A DNA stretch of 64,000 nucleotides from Strigops habroptila (Eukaryota > Chordata > Aves > Psittaciformes > Psittacidae). The stretch is from positions 56,537,743 to 56,601,742 of the forward strand of contig NC_044278.2 in assembly GCF_004027225.2 (NCBI RefSeq). The letters run 5' to 3'. The position numbers were made by a program, and so were the translations under genes. Of this stretch, positions 53,864 through 64,000 are shown piece by piece; the stretch's first letter is position 1, and every line of letters starts with the position of its first letter. A model generated the notes under the pieces. The model made no database searches. It saw only the letters and a program-made list of their open reading frames with translations, and was not told where the DNA came from.

Positions 53864-53961
53864 TTTTTTTTTTTTTTTCCTTTTTTTTTTTTTCAGGTGA
53901 TATAGAGAACAGGGGGCAGTTTTCGTGAATTTGCTGGAGGAAACATTTTCCTCCAGAATTC
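53864..53961 (+). other. Acceptor-like pyrimidine tract with AG, then a perfect hairpin; candidate cryptic exon
   Basis: Two runs of 13-15 T joined by CC end in TTTCAG (AG at 53895-53896), a textbook 3' splice site. Thirty bases later GAATT, a TG bulge and CTGGAGGAAA pair perfectly with TTTCCTCCAG AATTC around a CAT loop (53927-53961). No conserved peptide follows, so there is no evidence of use. Confidence 0.5.
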
Positions 53962-54360
53962 TCTGTTAGTTCTCAGTTTCTTATGAGGCTAATGGCACTA
54001 TGCCCAGGAGTATTACATTGTTTTAGTCTAGACAAGAGGTGACAAAAACATGAGTAATAGAGGCCAATAAATTGCACCAGCATGGGACAGAAGCATTTGG
54101 CCAACTGGAGGTAGTACAAAATATTACTCATGGGTACTGCTATGTGATTGCTTAGCACCAAAGAGGAATCCAGGAATAATTGTGAAGGCCGTGAGGAAAA
54201 GTGTAAGTGTACTGAGCAACAGTTCCATGATACAGTCTATCAAATATTCATCATTGTTGAGGTCACCTATAATATTTTGGTGATGGATTATACACTAGGT
54301 GAGATCAAACTATGGGAATTCACACTGCCTTTTTACATTCTGTGGAGACTATGTTGATAG

Positions 54361-54877
54361 GAGTATTGTGTACAGTTCTGGTGTCCTCAACATAAAAAGG
54401 ACATAGAGCTGTTGGAGCAAGTCCAGAGGAGGCCCATGAGGATGATAACAGGGCTGGAGCACCTCCCGTATGAAGACAGGCCGAGAAAGTTGGGGCTGTT
54501 CAGCCTGGAGAAGAGAAGGCTGCGTGGAGACCTCATAGCAGCCTTCCAATATCTGAAGGGGGTCTACAAGGATGCTGGGGAGGGACTCTTCATTAGGGAC
54601 TGTAGTGGTAGGACAAGGGGTAATGGGTTCAAACTTAAACAGGGGAAGTTTAGATTAGATATAAGGAAGAAGTTCTTTACAGTGGGGGTGGTGAGGCACT
54701 GGAATGGGTTGCCCAAGGAAGTTGTGAATGCTCCATCCCTGGCAGTGTTCAAGGCCAGGTTGGACAGAGCCTTGGGCGACATAGTTTAGTGCGAGGTGTC
54801 CCTGCCCATGGCAGGGGGGTTGGAACTAGATGATCTTAAGGTCCTTTCCAACCCTAACTATTCTATGATTCTGTGAT
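54361..54877 (+). mobile_element. CR1 LINE, young-looking 5'-truncated copy
   Basis: About 517 bp, starting within the CR1 ORF2 block EYCVQFW. An open frame follows with [20 protein letters not shown], the [20 protein letters not shown] block and the C-terminal [11 protein letters not shown], closed by TAG. The 3' UTR then runs GTGCGAGGTGTCCCTGCCC to CTATTCTATGATTCTGTGAT. It matches the copy at 62442-62960 with only about two dozen differences by eye, so both belong to one fairly recent subfamily. It has the same orientation as ATP10A. Confidence 0.93.
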
Positions 54878-56073
54878 AGGGATGCGATTCTTATTAAGTG
54901 ATGGTAGATATTTGTATGGAATATAGTTATCTTGTGACTTTACAGTTACTGGAGAAAATGAAGCATTTGTGGGATGTAATTCATCAGAACTGTTTTAGAC
55001 ATCTACATTTGTTGTCAAATATGTGCCTATTTCTCTGTAGTTTAGAATTCTAACTACAGGTGAAAAGATTCCCACCTCACATCTGCATGGACAGCGTTCT
55101 TAAATCTGTTTTTTTGTCTTCTTAAAAGGTTCTTCTTGATTTGCAAAGTGTTAATTCAGGAGCAGGGTATATCATGGGCCACTCCAAGTGGAAGTGGCTT
55201 ATCCCATTCATAAATGTCCTGGACAATTATGAGATACCCATTGGCACTATACAGTGGTTAAATCCTAGAAGTATTCTTCCAATCAGTATTTTCTCCTAGC
55301 CCAAAAGAATGTAAGCATCCGAAAAAAAAAAAAAATCATTTCCCTATATGCATGTCAGACCCAGGACAATGTACAATTAAGTTGCGTTACCACAGCTCTT
55401 CGCTGGCTAGTAGCCAGCTTCTAACAGTTCTTGGAACTGGCCATGTCCTAAGCTTGTCTGCTGAAACAAGAAATAGTAGGTGCCCAAAAGCTGACTGTGC
55501 TACTGAAAGTCATTGTATGATGTACAGATAACCAAATGCTCTTGGCCTGACATCTGTCCTAGTTGTTTTCCAAATGCTGAATTAATTGCACTCTTGCCTA
55601 TGGGGTGTGATATCTGTTTTTCTAGTTTTAGCCACCCATTTTATGGAACTCTTGACAAAACACTAGCTGAATCTCCAGGAATGCAACCACACAAATCTGA
55701 AAAATCTGAATTTTGGATTCTTTGCATTCCTTCCCCTTCCTTCCAGTGACTGAAAAAAATTCCAGACAACATAAGAATAAGAGAAATTTATGGAGGTGAA
55801 GGCAGATGATGAAAACCTCAGTGATTTTCTCTTCGCTAGCAAAGTTTCTTAATCATTTGATCTGAGAAAGAAGGAGTTTCTTTCTGCTTTCTATTGTTTC
55901 TTGCAGAAGATTGGCTAGCAACTACTTGTCATAGGAAAGTGCATTATAGTAAAAAAATCTACTTCTTAGTTTGAGGAGCTGTTTTGTAGTGGAACTTTCA
56001 TTCTTCTTTTGTATGTATTCAAGAGAATATAGACTGCACATTCCAGCCATGTTGGAGAATTGGATTTAATTAA

Positions 56074-56090
56074 AAAATAAATAAATAAAA
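56074..56090. repeat. AAAT microsatellite
   Basis: AAAATAAATAAATAAAA-type units, a minor simple repeat. Confidence 0.7.
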
Positions 56091-58016
56091 CCTTTTCCAT
56101 AAATGCGGCTGTTGATTCCATAAGGTCTTCTCATCTACCACCTTTACAATTTGGCAATCTTCAGAAACCAGGATAGTCCACTTAGACCTTCCCCAGAAAG
56201 ATTAAAACATTTAGCAGAACTGGGTGCTTCAGCCACTCTTTAGCTTGTTTGTGGTTTCTCTTTACATTTGTTACTGCTTTTTGGAAAAAATTTAATTGGT
56301 AAGTTTAGGGAAAGAACCGGTGCCAGAAGAGGTAGGACTCAGTGCATTGGGATAGACCCATTTTAAGTCCTATAAAAGACGAACTCATGTTTAGAGACAG
56401 GTAATACTTTTTCTAAACATACACCTACACTTACAGTTGCTCTGGAAAATCTCCAGAACAGTAGGAAAGTGAGTGAAGAGTTCTTAATGAAGGACTTAAA
56501 GTTATTTATTGTAAGCCCCTGAGGATGCCAAGACGGGAGAGAAAGGAAAACCTTGGGGTTTTTCTAATCTCAAGACTTGTCCTTATGGGGAAGTTCTTGC
56601 AAAGTAGATGAAGTTAAAATTATGTTAGCACACTTGTACAAATTTATAGCATGCTAGCTGCTCGACTGATTCTTTCTGTAGATGCTAGAGTGCACCTCAA
56701 AGTGAAACAAGCTTGCACTCATAAAATAATAAGGAAATAAGGTGATGTGAGTAAGTACTGCACATCTAGATTTACTTCATGACAGTTCAGTAACAGCCTT
56801 ATTCAGTGGTTTGGGGCAAAATGGAATTATTCCATGGTGAAATCAGGGCCCTACACACTGGTTGCTGAATTATTCTGCTTTAGGGCGTCTGCAGCTTTAT
56901 TATGCTTGAAGGGAAGTTTATTAGAGTTTTATGATTCCACTTTTCTAGTTGGTGGAACATCTGGCTGGGTGGCAACAGTGTCTCCATCAGCCTGCAAAAT
57001 GGATGCCTCATCATAGAACATGGAAGGTAAAACAAAAGCAAAAACAAAATAATGAAAATAAAAGGGCTTTTAAAATAAAAGAATGTGTATTCAAATACTT
57101 AGCAGCTACTACAGCATTTTTATTTATAGCTTACTGTTGCCTTCTGAAACATAGAAGTGAGTTCATGGAATAAGTATTAATTATTGTTTCTTCTTTGCGC
57201 TGTAAATACAAAATGAAATACAGAATAGTGAAATTTGACTTTCATGAATTGCATTGCTGTGTTTCTCAAAGTTGTTTGTGTCTTTGCCCTTAATAAAAAA
57301 CTGTCTATCAGACAAAAGATCAAAGCCATCAATTATCAGTCCTGAAACTGAAAAGCATCCCACAACAATGACTTTCAGGTTATAATGTTCACAGGAAAAG
57401 GTTCTGAATCCGAGAGGGCTGAGTGGGTGGAGAGAACAGCGTGTTCCCAAAGAAGCACGCTTTGCACAGCTGAAGCATTATGAACCTTAGCCATAACATA
57501 ATGATTGAACCGGTTTTCATTATTTCTTCATACTTCTTAATTCTTGCTGCATAATGTGAAAGGTGCTAAGGCCTGTTTTTTATTGTCAAGCTTACCTTGG
57601 TATAAACTGAAATAACACCATTTGTATCAAAAGACTTTCATTTGACTTGGTTAAATGAGATTCTAGTCTCTTATCTGCTTTCCCTATTTCTCCTTTTTCT
57701 TAGTGGCAGGAACAATTAAATGAATGTGCTACAATGAAAACCTGTAAAGAGAGCAAGAGAGAGCTAACATTACATAGGCTAGAAGAGAATTGGAATAATG
57801 CTAGTAAATAAGCTAAGTGTTGCATTAAGAAACAGTTTTTGCTATGTTGAATAAACAAAATATTTTTAAAAGTAATGTAAGGAAGAAGAAAGAGCAATGA
57901 AGAATACAGAGTTATGGGATGCAAGCATAATTGTGTTGTGCATTAGATGTATTCTCTGCTTAACCATAGAGTTTTTATACATGGAATAAAATGATAATCA
58001 GTTCAGGGTCTTTGGA

Positions 58017-58052
58017 TTCAAGATGTATTTCAAGATGTATTTCAAGATGTAT
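58017..58052. repeat. 12-bp tandem repeat, three perfect units
   Basis: TTCAAGATGTAT occurs three times in direct succession (58017, 58029, 58041), all identical. A minisatellite seed; likely length-variable. Confidence 0.93.
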
Positions 58053-60734
58053 TTTCAGAGCAGAAGCTTAGATTAGGTATGATTATTAAGGAAAATGTGT
58101 CTTTTTTAAAAAAACTGTGCTTGGAAGGGGGTTGGACCAACTGGGTACCGCATTTTGCAAAGCCAGAAAGAATAACTGGACCCTGTCCTTTCCATGTCAA
58201 GGAGAGGTGTACCTTGCGAGAGGTACAGCGTTCTGTCAGTCTGCCATTCAAATGTCAGACTCACACAGCATCCACTGTGAGGAAGATTATCCCTATGGCA
58301 AATCCAAGCTTTTTTTTATGGTTTTCCTAGGAGAGGCTGAGCAGCTACATGTCGCACTGGGATGCTGTGGGGGGAACGGTGAGCATCTTGATCAAGGACC
58401 TGAATCGGTGCTTTTAACATGCTGCAGATCACTTTGGGCCCTCAGTGTAGACTCCTTCTGATATGGACACACCTATTATGACTTGAATTAAATTCACAGT
58501 ATAGGGATCTGTACTTCCGCTGGGAAGATGCACAGCAACTTACAGTGGGAATTAGTGGGCAAGAGTGATGGGGCAGGTTAGAACTGCTCTGTCCCAAAGC
58601 ATGTGCAACAAGTTGCAGGAAGGAGCCTGTGCAGGTGAAGTGAACTTTCTTTCCTTGCAACTCATTACCATGCAACATAAGGGCCAAGGAGACCAGTGAC
58701 CTCCCTAATTTATGAGCTCTCCTCTATGTTCTGTCATATGAATAAAAGACAAGGTAGGCACTGAAAGGAGAAGGCAGCAGTGCTTTGCTCTTCTATTTGC
58801 AGCTCTGTGGCTCAAGGAGCAGCTGCTCTCACAGTGCTGAACGTGCCATTGCTCAACCTCTTTCCCACCACAAAGCATGAGTCACATCAAATAATGCTAA
58901 TGAAGGAAACTCCTCAGTCATCTGCAGTTAGTCTACATTAGCCTCAGGGCTGAGGCTGCAGGGCTGGTTTTGAGCTATGGGGCAGAAGTGATCTGCAGTG
59001 TGCCCTGCATTTTCTTCTCTGTGTTTCCACATGCACTATGTCCCTTTCTACCTCCATGGCCTGAATCTTCTTCCAGCAGGAGCCAGAGTGCAGCGCAGGA
59101 TGTTGCATACCTGGGCATGCAGTTAGAGCAACAACCAGGTGTGCATTCACAGCAGGACTAGGAAGCTCTCCCAGGTCCCACACTTCAGACAGAGCCTATA
59201 CATGTTCCAAATGGAGTTGAAAAAACCTCTGATGTGTGATACTGTACTGATAGAGCTATCACCATGTACTGTGTGTGGTCTGATTTCAACTGCTCCAACT
59301 GCTTTATGACAGCTAAAACATGTTTGAAAATTGCAGCGGATGGCAAGGATGGGTTTTTCTTTGATCATAAAGCTAGCTACGTTAGAAGTGATCCCATGCC
59401 AAACTCACTATATGTAATGCAAGATTTTTTTTCAGGAAGTATTTCGGAAGATTTTTTTGTTGGTGTTTATTAAATGCCTGAATAATTAACTCACATAATT
59501 AACTTACAATGATTTGTCATTTGACGTTAGGAAAATCTTAATTTGTTATGCTAGAGAACCAAAACAAGGCTGAGCCACAAGTATGTTACTTGTGCTGTGT
59601 ATGTGGATAGTGTGGATTATTTTGAGGGTATAGTGAAAAGCAATGAATACCTAATGAAGAAATAAATAGATACCTGTTAGAATGGCATGTGTCTGCCTAA
59701 TGCACAACCCAGATTATTAAATGCCCATGGTCTTTAGGAATGGGAAAAATGTGTTCTACATCAGTTAGACCTAAGCAGAGCCTGTCATTAGAGGGGCTGG
59801 TTTCCACGGCAGTTTCACACCTCTTCTTTCTGTTTCCTTTTTGATGTCTATATATCAAACTGCCAAGATTGTTTTCTAACATTAATTGTTGTAATTGAAT
59901 TCTTGACTGGGGAACCATTCATTTCAAATATATCATTTGGAAAACACTTTCATTCTGTGTAAACTAGGTATTGCTCACTGCAGCAAATAGCGATAGAAAA
60001 AGTGTTGCAGCAGCTGAGAGTACCCTGGTTTTCATACTGCATGCTGCATTGTCCTGCCTATCATGCGGTCCAGAGAGGAGGGCACAGACTCCAGGGTGGT
60101 TTTAGCATTAGGCTAGGAGTCAAGAATCAGGGTTCGTGTCGTCACTCTGCAGCAGATGGCCCTGACCTCGAGCGAGGCTTTTACGCTGTCTGCCTCATCT
60201 CTGTATGTAGAATAAGGTCAATTGTGCTCTGGAGGTGTGTTGTTCTGAGGACATTTCAGATGTCAGTTAACTGATATTGGGTAGATGCGACATTTTTGCT
60301 GGTAAATACTTTCTGTGAATCTACATATTATGTTGGAAAAGACATGAAAATTTTCTCAATTGTTTCCTTCTTAGACTGCAAGTGAAGACCAAATTATTTG
60401 GTTGATTTCATCAGGCAGAGCTGTGGAATAGTCCTCAGGAATGCAGTGAGTTATTGCAGAGTATAACTGCCTTTCAGAGAGGGTGCGATGATGAGGGAGA
60501 CAAGTGTATTGCTTTACATTTCTAATTATGTTATCTGCATCCTCTGTTAGATACTACCATTCAATTAAAACTAGACTTTGTTATCTCTTGATAATGAAAT
60601 CATTCATTATTACTGTGAAAGCACAGTATAATATTAAAAACAGATCACTTGAACAAAGTCACCATGCACTGCTCCCTCTTTCTCAGCCATGTTTAACATA
60701 TACAACATTTCTCTTTCTGTATTTTTACTGATAG

Positions 60735-60952
60735 CCAAACGCTTAGCGATGTACCAAGAACCTGACTCTGAGGAAGATGAGGCAGCCCCAAAAGGAGGAA
60801 CTCTATCCCAGCGTGATAGTATCTGCAGCCATCAGAGCATTAAAGTAATACACAGAAGCCAGAGCACCAAAACCCACCGGCGCACAGGTAGCAGAGCTGA
60901 AGCAAAAAGAGCAAGCATACTCTCAAAGCACACTGCGTTCAGTAGCCCAATG
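60735..60952 (+). CDS. ATP10A: ATP10A exon: Ser/Arg-rich cytosolic insert
   Basis: A 218-bp exon. CC completes an Ala codon and 72 codons follow; donor GTAAGT at 60953. It begins [20 protein letters not shown], with an acidic patch DSEEDE. A basic, Ser/Thr-rich run follows: [49 protein letters not shown]. This segment sits between the P domain and the N domain and is predicted to be disordered. Motifs such as HRRTGS and KRAS look like targets of basophilic kinases, and the acidic patch looks like a CK2 site; these are inferences. It is the part that most clearly points to ATP10A by recall. The exon lies between two CR1 copies in opposite orientation. The upstream ATG at 60689 is intronic. Confidence 0.94.
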
Positions 60953-63801
60953 GTAAGTCATGAGAACCAAAAGCACAGTGTCCTGTATCTTTTGATAGAA
61001 CAATGTCCTGAAAAGGGAAAGGTAAAGACATCTGTAGCACATTGTGTACTTCTTACAGACTTCATCTTGGCATTTTTTATTCTGTAGTCACAGCTGTTTC
61101 TACAAAAACAGTCAAGTGTTGACATAGATCTTACCTAAATACCTCTTCTGTGGGAACGAGCTAAAGATAAAGATGATCTGAAACCTTTGTTTGAGTTATA
61201 CCGTGATTTTGAAAAGAAAATGTGTGCCTTCCCTTTATCTACAGAAGCTGAGAGCAGCATAAGAGGTTAAGGATTCTAATTGACCTGCACATGCCTTTTC
61301 TCTTTTGTCAGAGGATTTTAAAACTAACAAGTGCTGGGCTGGACACTGTGTATTCCAATTCTTAGACACTGTTGACCATAGCATAATTTTTAGTGTGATT
61401 CAAGGTTATCAGTGGATTGCACGTGTTGTACTGTAAAAGGTAAAAACCTTTACATTTCAAAATGTTGATGAATTTATGTCCTTACAAGTTTGCGTTGTTA
61501 AATTTCTTTTATACTATTGTTATTCTGTGGAAGTTTTAAATGAGCTGAGTGATCGTAAGACTAGAGGAGCCGCGTCGTTTCTGTCTAGGAATTTTGCATT
61601 GTTCCACTGCTGACACAAATTCACCCTTAAAACAAATTAGAAATACAGACACAGAATGATGCTGTTTGCAGTGGTGGAACTCCTTCAGTTCAGTCAAGAG
61701 TAAGCTCTTTTGGCACAATTCCAAGCTTTAATTTTTACACACAGGGTTCTGTGGTTGCTCAGATTCATCAGCTCCTGAGCATCAGCGGGTAAAATTCTGT
61801 TGAAGAAAGAGCCATACATTAGTTTTTCTTTTAATCTTTTTTATCCTTGCATCCTTCTATCTTAAGAAATACTGGAGTTTGCTCTGACAAGAAATAGATT
61901 GAATAAGTGGAAAGTACTCATGAAATAGAGTGGAAAGTGCTCTGTGTTTCAGTGTAAAAAAACACATGAATTACCTTCAAATGTGTGGATGGTGGTGGTT
62001 CTTTAACAAACAAACAAACAAATGAATCCAAGATGGTTTCATTTTATTATGGTGATGTAAGGCCAAGCTTTGAATGTCATTGCTGTCTTATTTTTTCACC
62101 CTTTTGGTCTCTGTAGTGTACTACCCTTCAATAATAGATAAAAAATGTCTTGAATTAGACAGGAGAGAGGGAGGTATATTAGTATGTAGCTCTTCTCCTA
62201 TCTACTACCCCCAAAGTAGATGAATATTGCTGCTATAATTATCTGTAGTGAAAAAGTTGGTAACACAGTTACTCACATTTCCATTTCTATCAGTAGGCTC
62301 GTGATTAACTGCTTATTGTCTAGAATGGATGTCTTACAGTCCTCTCCAGCTCCACTCTGTGGTGTAAGGCCACCATAACACTCTTGATATTGATACTGCT
62401 TTGGATGCCTTGATTGCTTGTTGCTGCTTTGGAAATTTGTAAAATCATAGAATCATAGAATAGTAAGGGTTGGAAAGGACCTTAAGATCATCTAGTTCCA
62501 ACCCCCTGCCATGGGCAGGGACACCTCGCACTAAACCACGTCGCCCAAGGCTCTGTCCAACCTGGCCTTGAACACCGCCAGGGATGGAGCGTCCACAACT
62601 TCCTTGGGCAACTCATTCCAGGGGTTCACCACCCTCACTGTAAAGAACTTCTTCCTTATATCCAACCTAAACTTCCCCTGTTTAAGTTTGAAGCCATTAC
62701 CCCTTGTCCTACCACTACAGTCCCTAATGAAGAGTCCCTCCCCAGCATCCTTATAGACCCCCTTCAAATACTGGAAGGCTGCTATGAGGTCTCCACGCAG
62801 CCTTCTCTTCTCCAGGCTGAACAGCCCCAACTCTCTCAGCCTGTCTTCATACGGGAGGTGCTCCAGCCCTGTTATCATCCTCATGGGCCTCCTCTGGACT
62901 TGCTCCAACAGCTCTATGTCCTTTTTATGTTGAGGACACCAGAACTGTACGCAGTACTCCAAGTGAGGTCTCACAAGAGCAGAGTAGAGGGGCAGGATCA
63001 CCTCCTTCAACCTGCTGGTCATGCTCCTTTTGATGCAGCCCAGGATACAGTTGGCTTTCTGGGCTGCAAGCACACACTGCTGGCTCATGTTAAGCTTCTC
63101 GTCAACCAACACCCCCAATCCTTCTCCACAGGGCTGCTCTGAATCTCTTCTCCACCCAACCTGTAGCAGTGTCTGGGATTGCCCCAACACAGGTGTAGGA
63201 CCTTACACTTGGCTTGGTTAAACTTCATAAGGTTGGCATCAGCCCACCTCTCAAGCATGTCAAGGTCCCTCTGGATGACATCCCCTCCCTCCAGCGTATC
63301 AACCGAACCACACGGCTTGGTGTCGTCAGCAAACTTGCTGAGGGCACATCAGTCCCACTGTCCATGTTGCCGACAAAGATGTTGAACAGGACCGGTCCCA
63401 ACACCGATCCCTGAGGGACACCACTTGTTACTGGTCTCCAACTGGACATCGAGCCATTTACCACAACTCTTTGCACGTGGCCATCGAGCCAGCTCTTTAT
63501 CCACTGAGTGGTCCATCTATCAAATTGATGTCTCTCCAATTTAGAGACAAGGATGTCATGCGGGACAGTGTCAAACACTTTGCACAAGTCCAGGTAGATG
63601 ACGTCAACTGCTCTGCCGCTGTCCATCAGTTCCGTGGCTCCATCATAGAAGGCCACCAAATTGGTCAGGCAGGATTTCCCCTTAGTGAAGCCATGTCACC
63701 AACCACCTGTTGTTTTCCATGTGCCTTAGCATGCTTTCCAGGAGAAACTGCTCCAAGAATTTGCAGAATCACAGATATTAATCACTGTTATTTATTACTA
63801 G
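60953..63801 (+). other. Intron, 2,849 bp, nearly half CR1
   Basis: GTAAGT donor; acceptor TTATTTATTACTAG. The first 1.5 kb is unique AT-rich sequence with a short AAAC run near 62008. The remainder is the minus-strand CR1 at 62442-63775. Only about 26 bp of non-CR1 sequence remains before the acceptor. Confidence 0.88.
62442..63775 (-). mobile_element. CR1 LINE, 1.3 kb copy with reverse-transcriptase domain
   Basis: On the + strand it begins with the inverted CR1 end (ATCATAGAATCATAGAATAG then GGTTGGAAAGGACC). Read on the minus strand, it encodes the RT core: [19 protein letters not shown], then [20 protein letters not shown]. The catalytic FADD codons lie at 63333-63322, in a second frame. 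A 219-codon open frame ends the ORF2 C-terminus (63190 to 62531, closing ALGDVV). Two single-base frameshifts, near 63350 and near 63118, break the ORF. The 5' end is truncated near 63775. The copy is antisense to ATP10A. CR1 copies are host retrotransposons; this one cannot make an intact protein. Confidence 0.93.
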
Positions 63802-64000
63802 GAGAAGGACATTACACCTGACCCGAGATTGTTAGAAAAAGTGAATGAATGTGCAAAGCATCTGGAGGTCATGAGAAGCCATGAACAGCCATTATCTCAT
63901 CTGAGTCCAGAACTGTGTGACATTTTTGACTTCTTCATCGCTTTGACTATATGTAATACAGTCGTGGTTACTGCACCAAATCAGCCCCGACAGAAGGTGG
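63802..64000 (+). CDS. ATP10A: ATP10A exon (5' part): start of nucleotide-binding domain
   Basis: The exon begins in phase 0 after TTACTAG and runs off the window (199 bp, 66 codons plus one base). The peptide begins [20 protein letters not shown] and continues [20 protein letters not shown] and [14 protein letters not shown]. The [12 protein letters not shown] block is the conserved P4-ATPase segment opening the N domain, where ATP binds. No donor is seen before 64000, so the exon end lies outside. The acceptor has a poor pyrimidine tract (TTATTTATTACTAG) and a CR1 ends about 26 bp upstream. Confidence 0.94.

Larger units (their letters stand above)
50350..60734 (+). other. Intron, 10,385 bp
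   Basis: GTGAGC donor; acceptor TTTCTGTATTTTTACTGATAG. It contains a hairpin sequence (50895-50922), a strong pyrimidine tract with AG followed by a hairpin (53864-53961), a + strand CR1 (54361-54877), a run of AAAT units near 56074-56090 and a 12-bp triplet array (58017-58052). No extra exon with recognisable protein homology is visible. Confidence 0.85.
1..64000 (+). other. ATP10A: ATP10A gene, internal part (both ends outside window)
   Basis: Eight exons on the + strand share one continuous reading frame when joined at GT/AG borders: 1 + 444 codons + 1 base. Seen: the order of P4-ATPase landmarks is right (DGET, then membrane segments 3-4 with PISL, then DKTGT, then the start of the N domain). 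Known: ATP10A flips phosphatidylcholine from the outer to the inner leaflet at the plasma membrane and needs the CDC50A (TMEM30A) beta subunit. Inferred: orthology to ATP10A rather than ATP10B or ATP10D rests on recalled similarity to human ATP10A, above all in the Ser/Arg-rich segment and the EKDITPDP stretch that follows it. The first coding exon and all exons after 64000 are missing from the window, so start, stop, promoter and 3' UTR cannot be annotated. Confidence 0.92.

Noticed and set aside
62531..63190. 219-codon minus-strand frame as a host gene
   Set aside because: It is the CR1 ORF2 C-terminus, out of frame with the RT core by visible frameshifts; a transposon remnant, not a gene.
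62568..63821. Several + strand open frames over the CR1 at 62442-63775
   Set aside because: They are antisense shadows of the minus-strand reverse-transcriptase frame and have no homology of their own.
1..64000. CRISPR arrays, operons, tRNA/rRNA genes, integrated mitochondrial DNA
   Set aside because: No regularly spaced repeats, no cloverleaf-like segments and no mitochondrial gene similarity were seen by reading; the sequence is a typical vertebrate intron/exon landscape.

Overview
The window is vertebrate nuclear DNA, almost certainly from a bird. The coding signal is a set of short exons with GT/AG borders, separated by AT-rich introns of up to more than 20 kb. The interspersed repeats are CR1 LINE fragments with the typical avian CR1 3' end (GGTTGGAACTAGATGATC..., then ATTCTATGATTCTGTGAT). 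No bacterial-type operons, CRISPR arrays, rRNA or tRNA genes were seen. The truncated LTR at 42775-43120 resembles LTRs that I recall as common in non-galliform birds, but the species cannot be fixed from sequence alone.

One protein-coding gene crosses the whole window on the + strand: ATP10A, a class 5 P4-ATPase (phospholipid flippase). Eight coding exons are visible: 20996-21200, 37681-37766, 45567-45673, 45779-45910, 48307-48440, 50097-50349, 60735-60952 and 63802-64000 (cut by the window edge). Their phases join without a break into about 444 codons, roughly 30 % of a protein of about 1,500 residues. They cover the actuator domain with DGET, membrane segments 3 and 4 with PISL, the phosphorylation motif DKTGT, a Ser/Arg-rich cytosolic insert, and the start of the nucleotide-binding domain. 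The first coding exon lies upstream and the C-terminal two thirds downstream of the window.

The rest is intron. Positions 1-20995 are the 3' part of a large first intron with three CR1 pieces and G-rich tracts. Positions 21201-37680 hold one small CR1 scrap and a perfect 20-bp palindrome. Positions 37767-45566 hold an 0.8 kb CR1 and the LTR fragment. Positions 45674-45778 form a 105-bp mini-intron. Positions 48441-50096 carry a perfect 45-bp tandem duplication. Positions 50350-60734 and 60953-63801 carry two closely related CR1 copies in opposite orientation on either side of the 60735-60952 exon; the second ends about 26 bp before the next splice acceptor.

I found no new multi-gene system. 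The observations most worth following are architectural: inverted CR1 copies around a single exon that encodes likely phosphosites, a CR1 abutting a splice acceptor, and a strong unused acceptor with a nearby hairpin (53864-53961).
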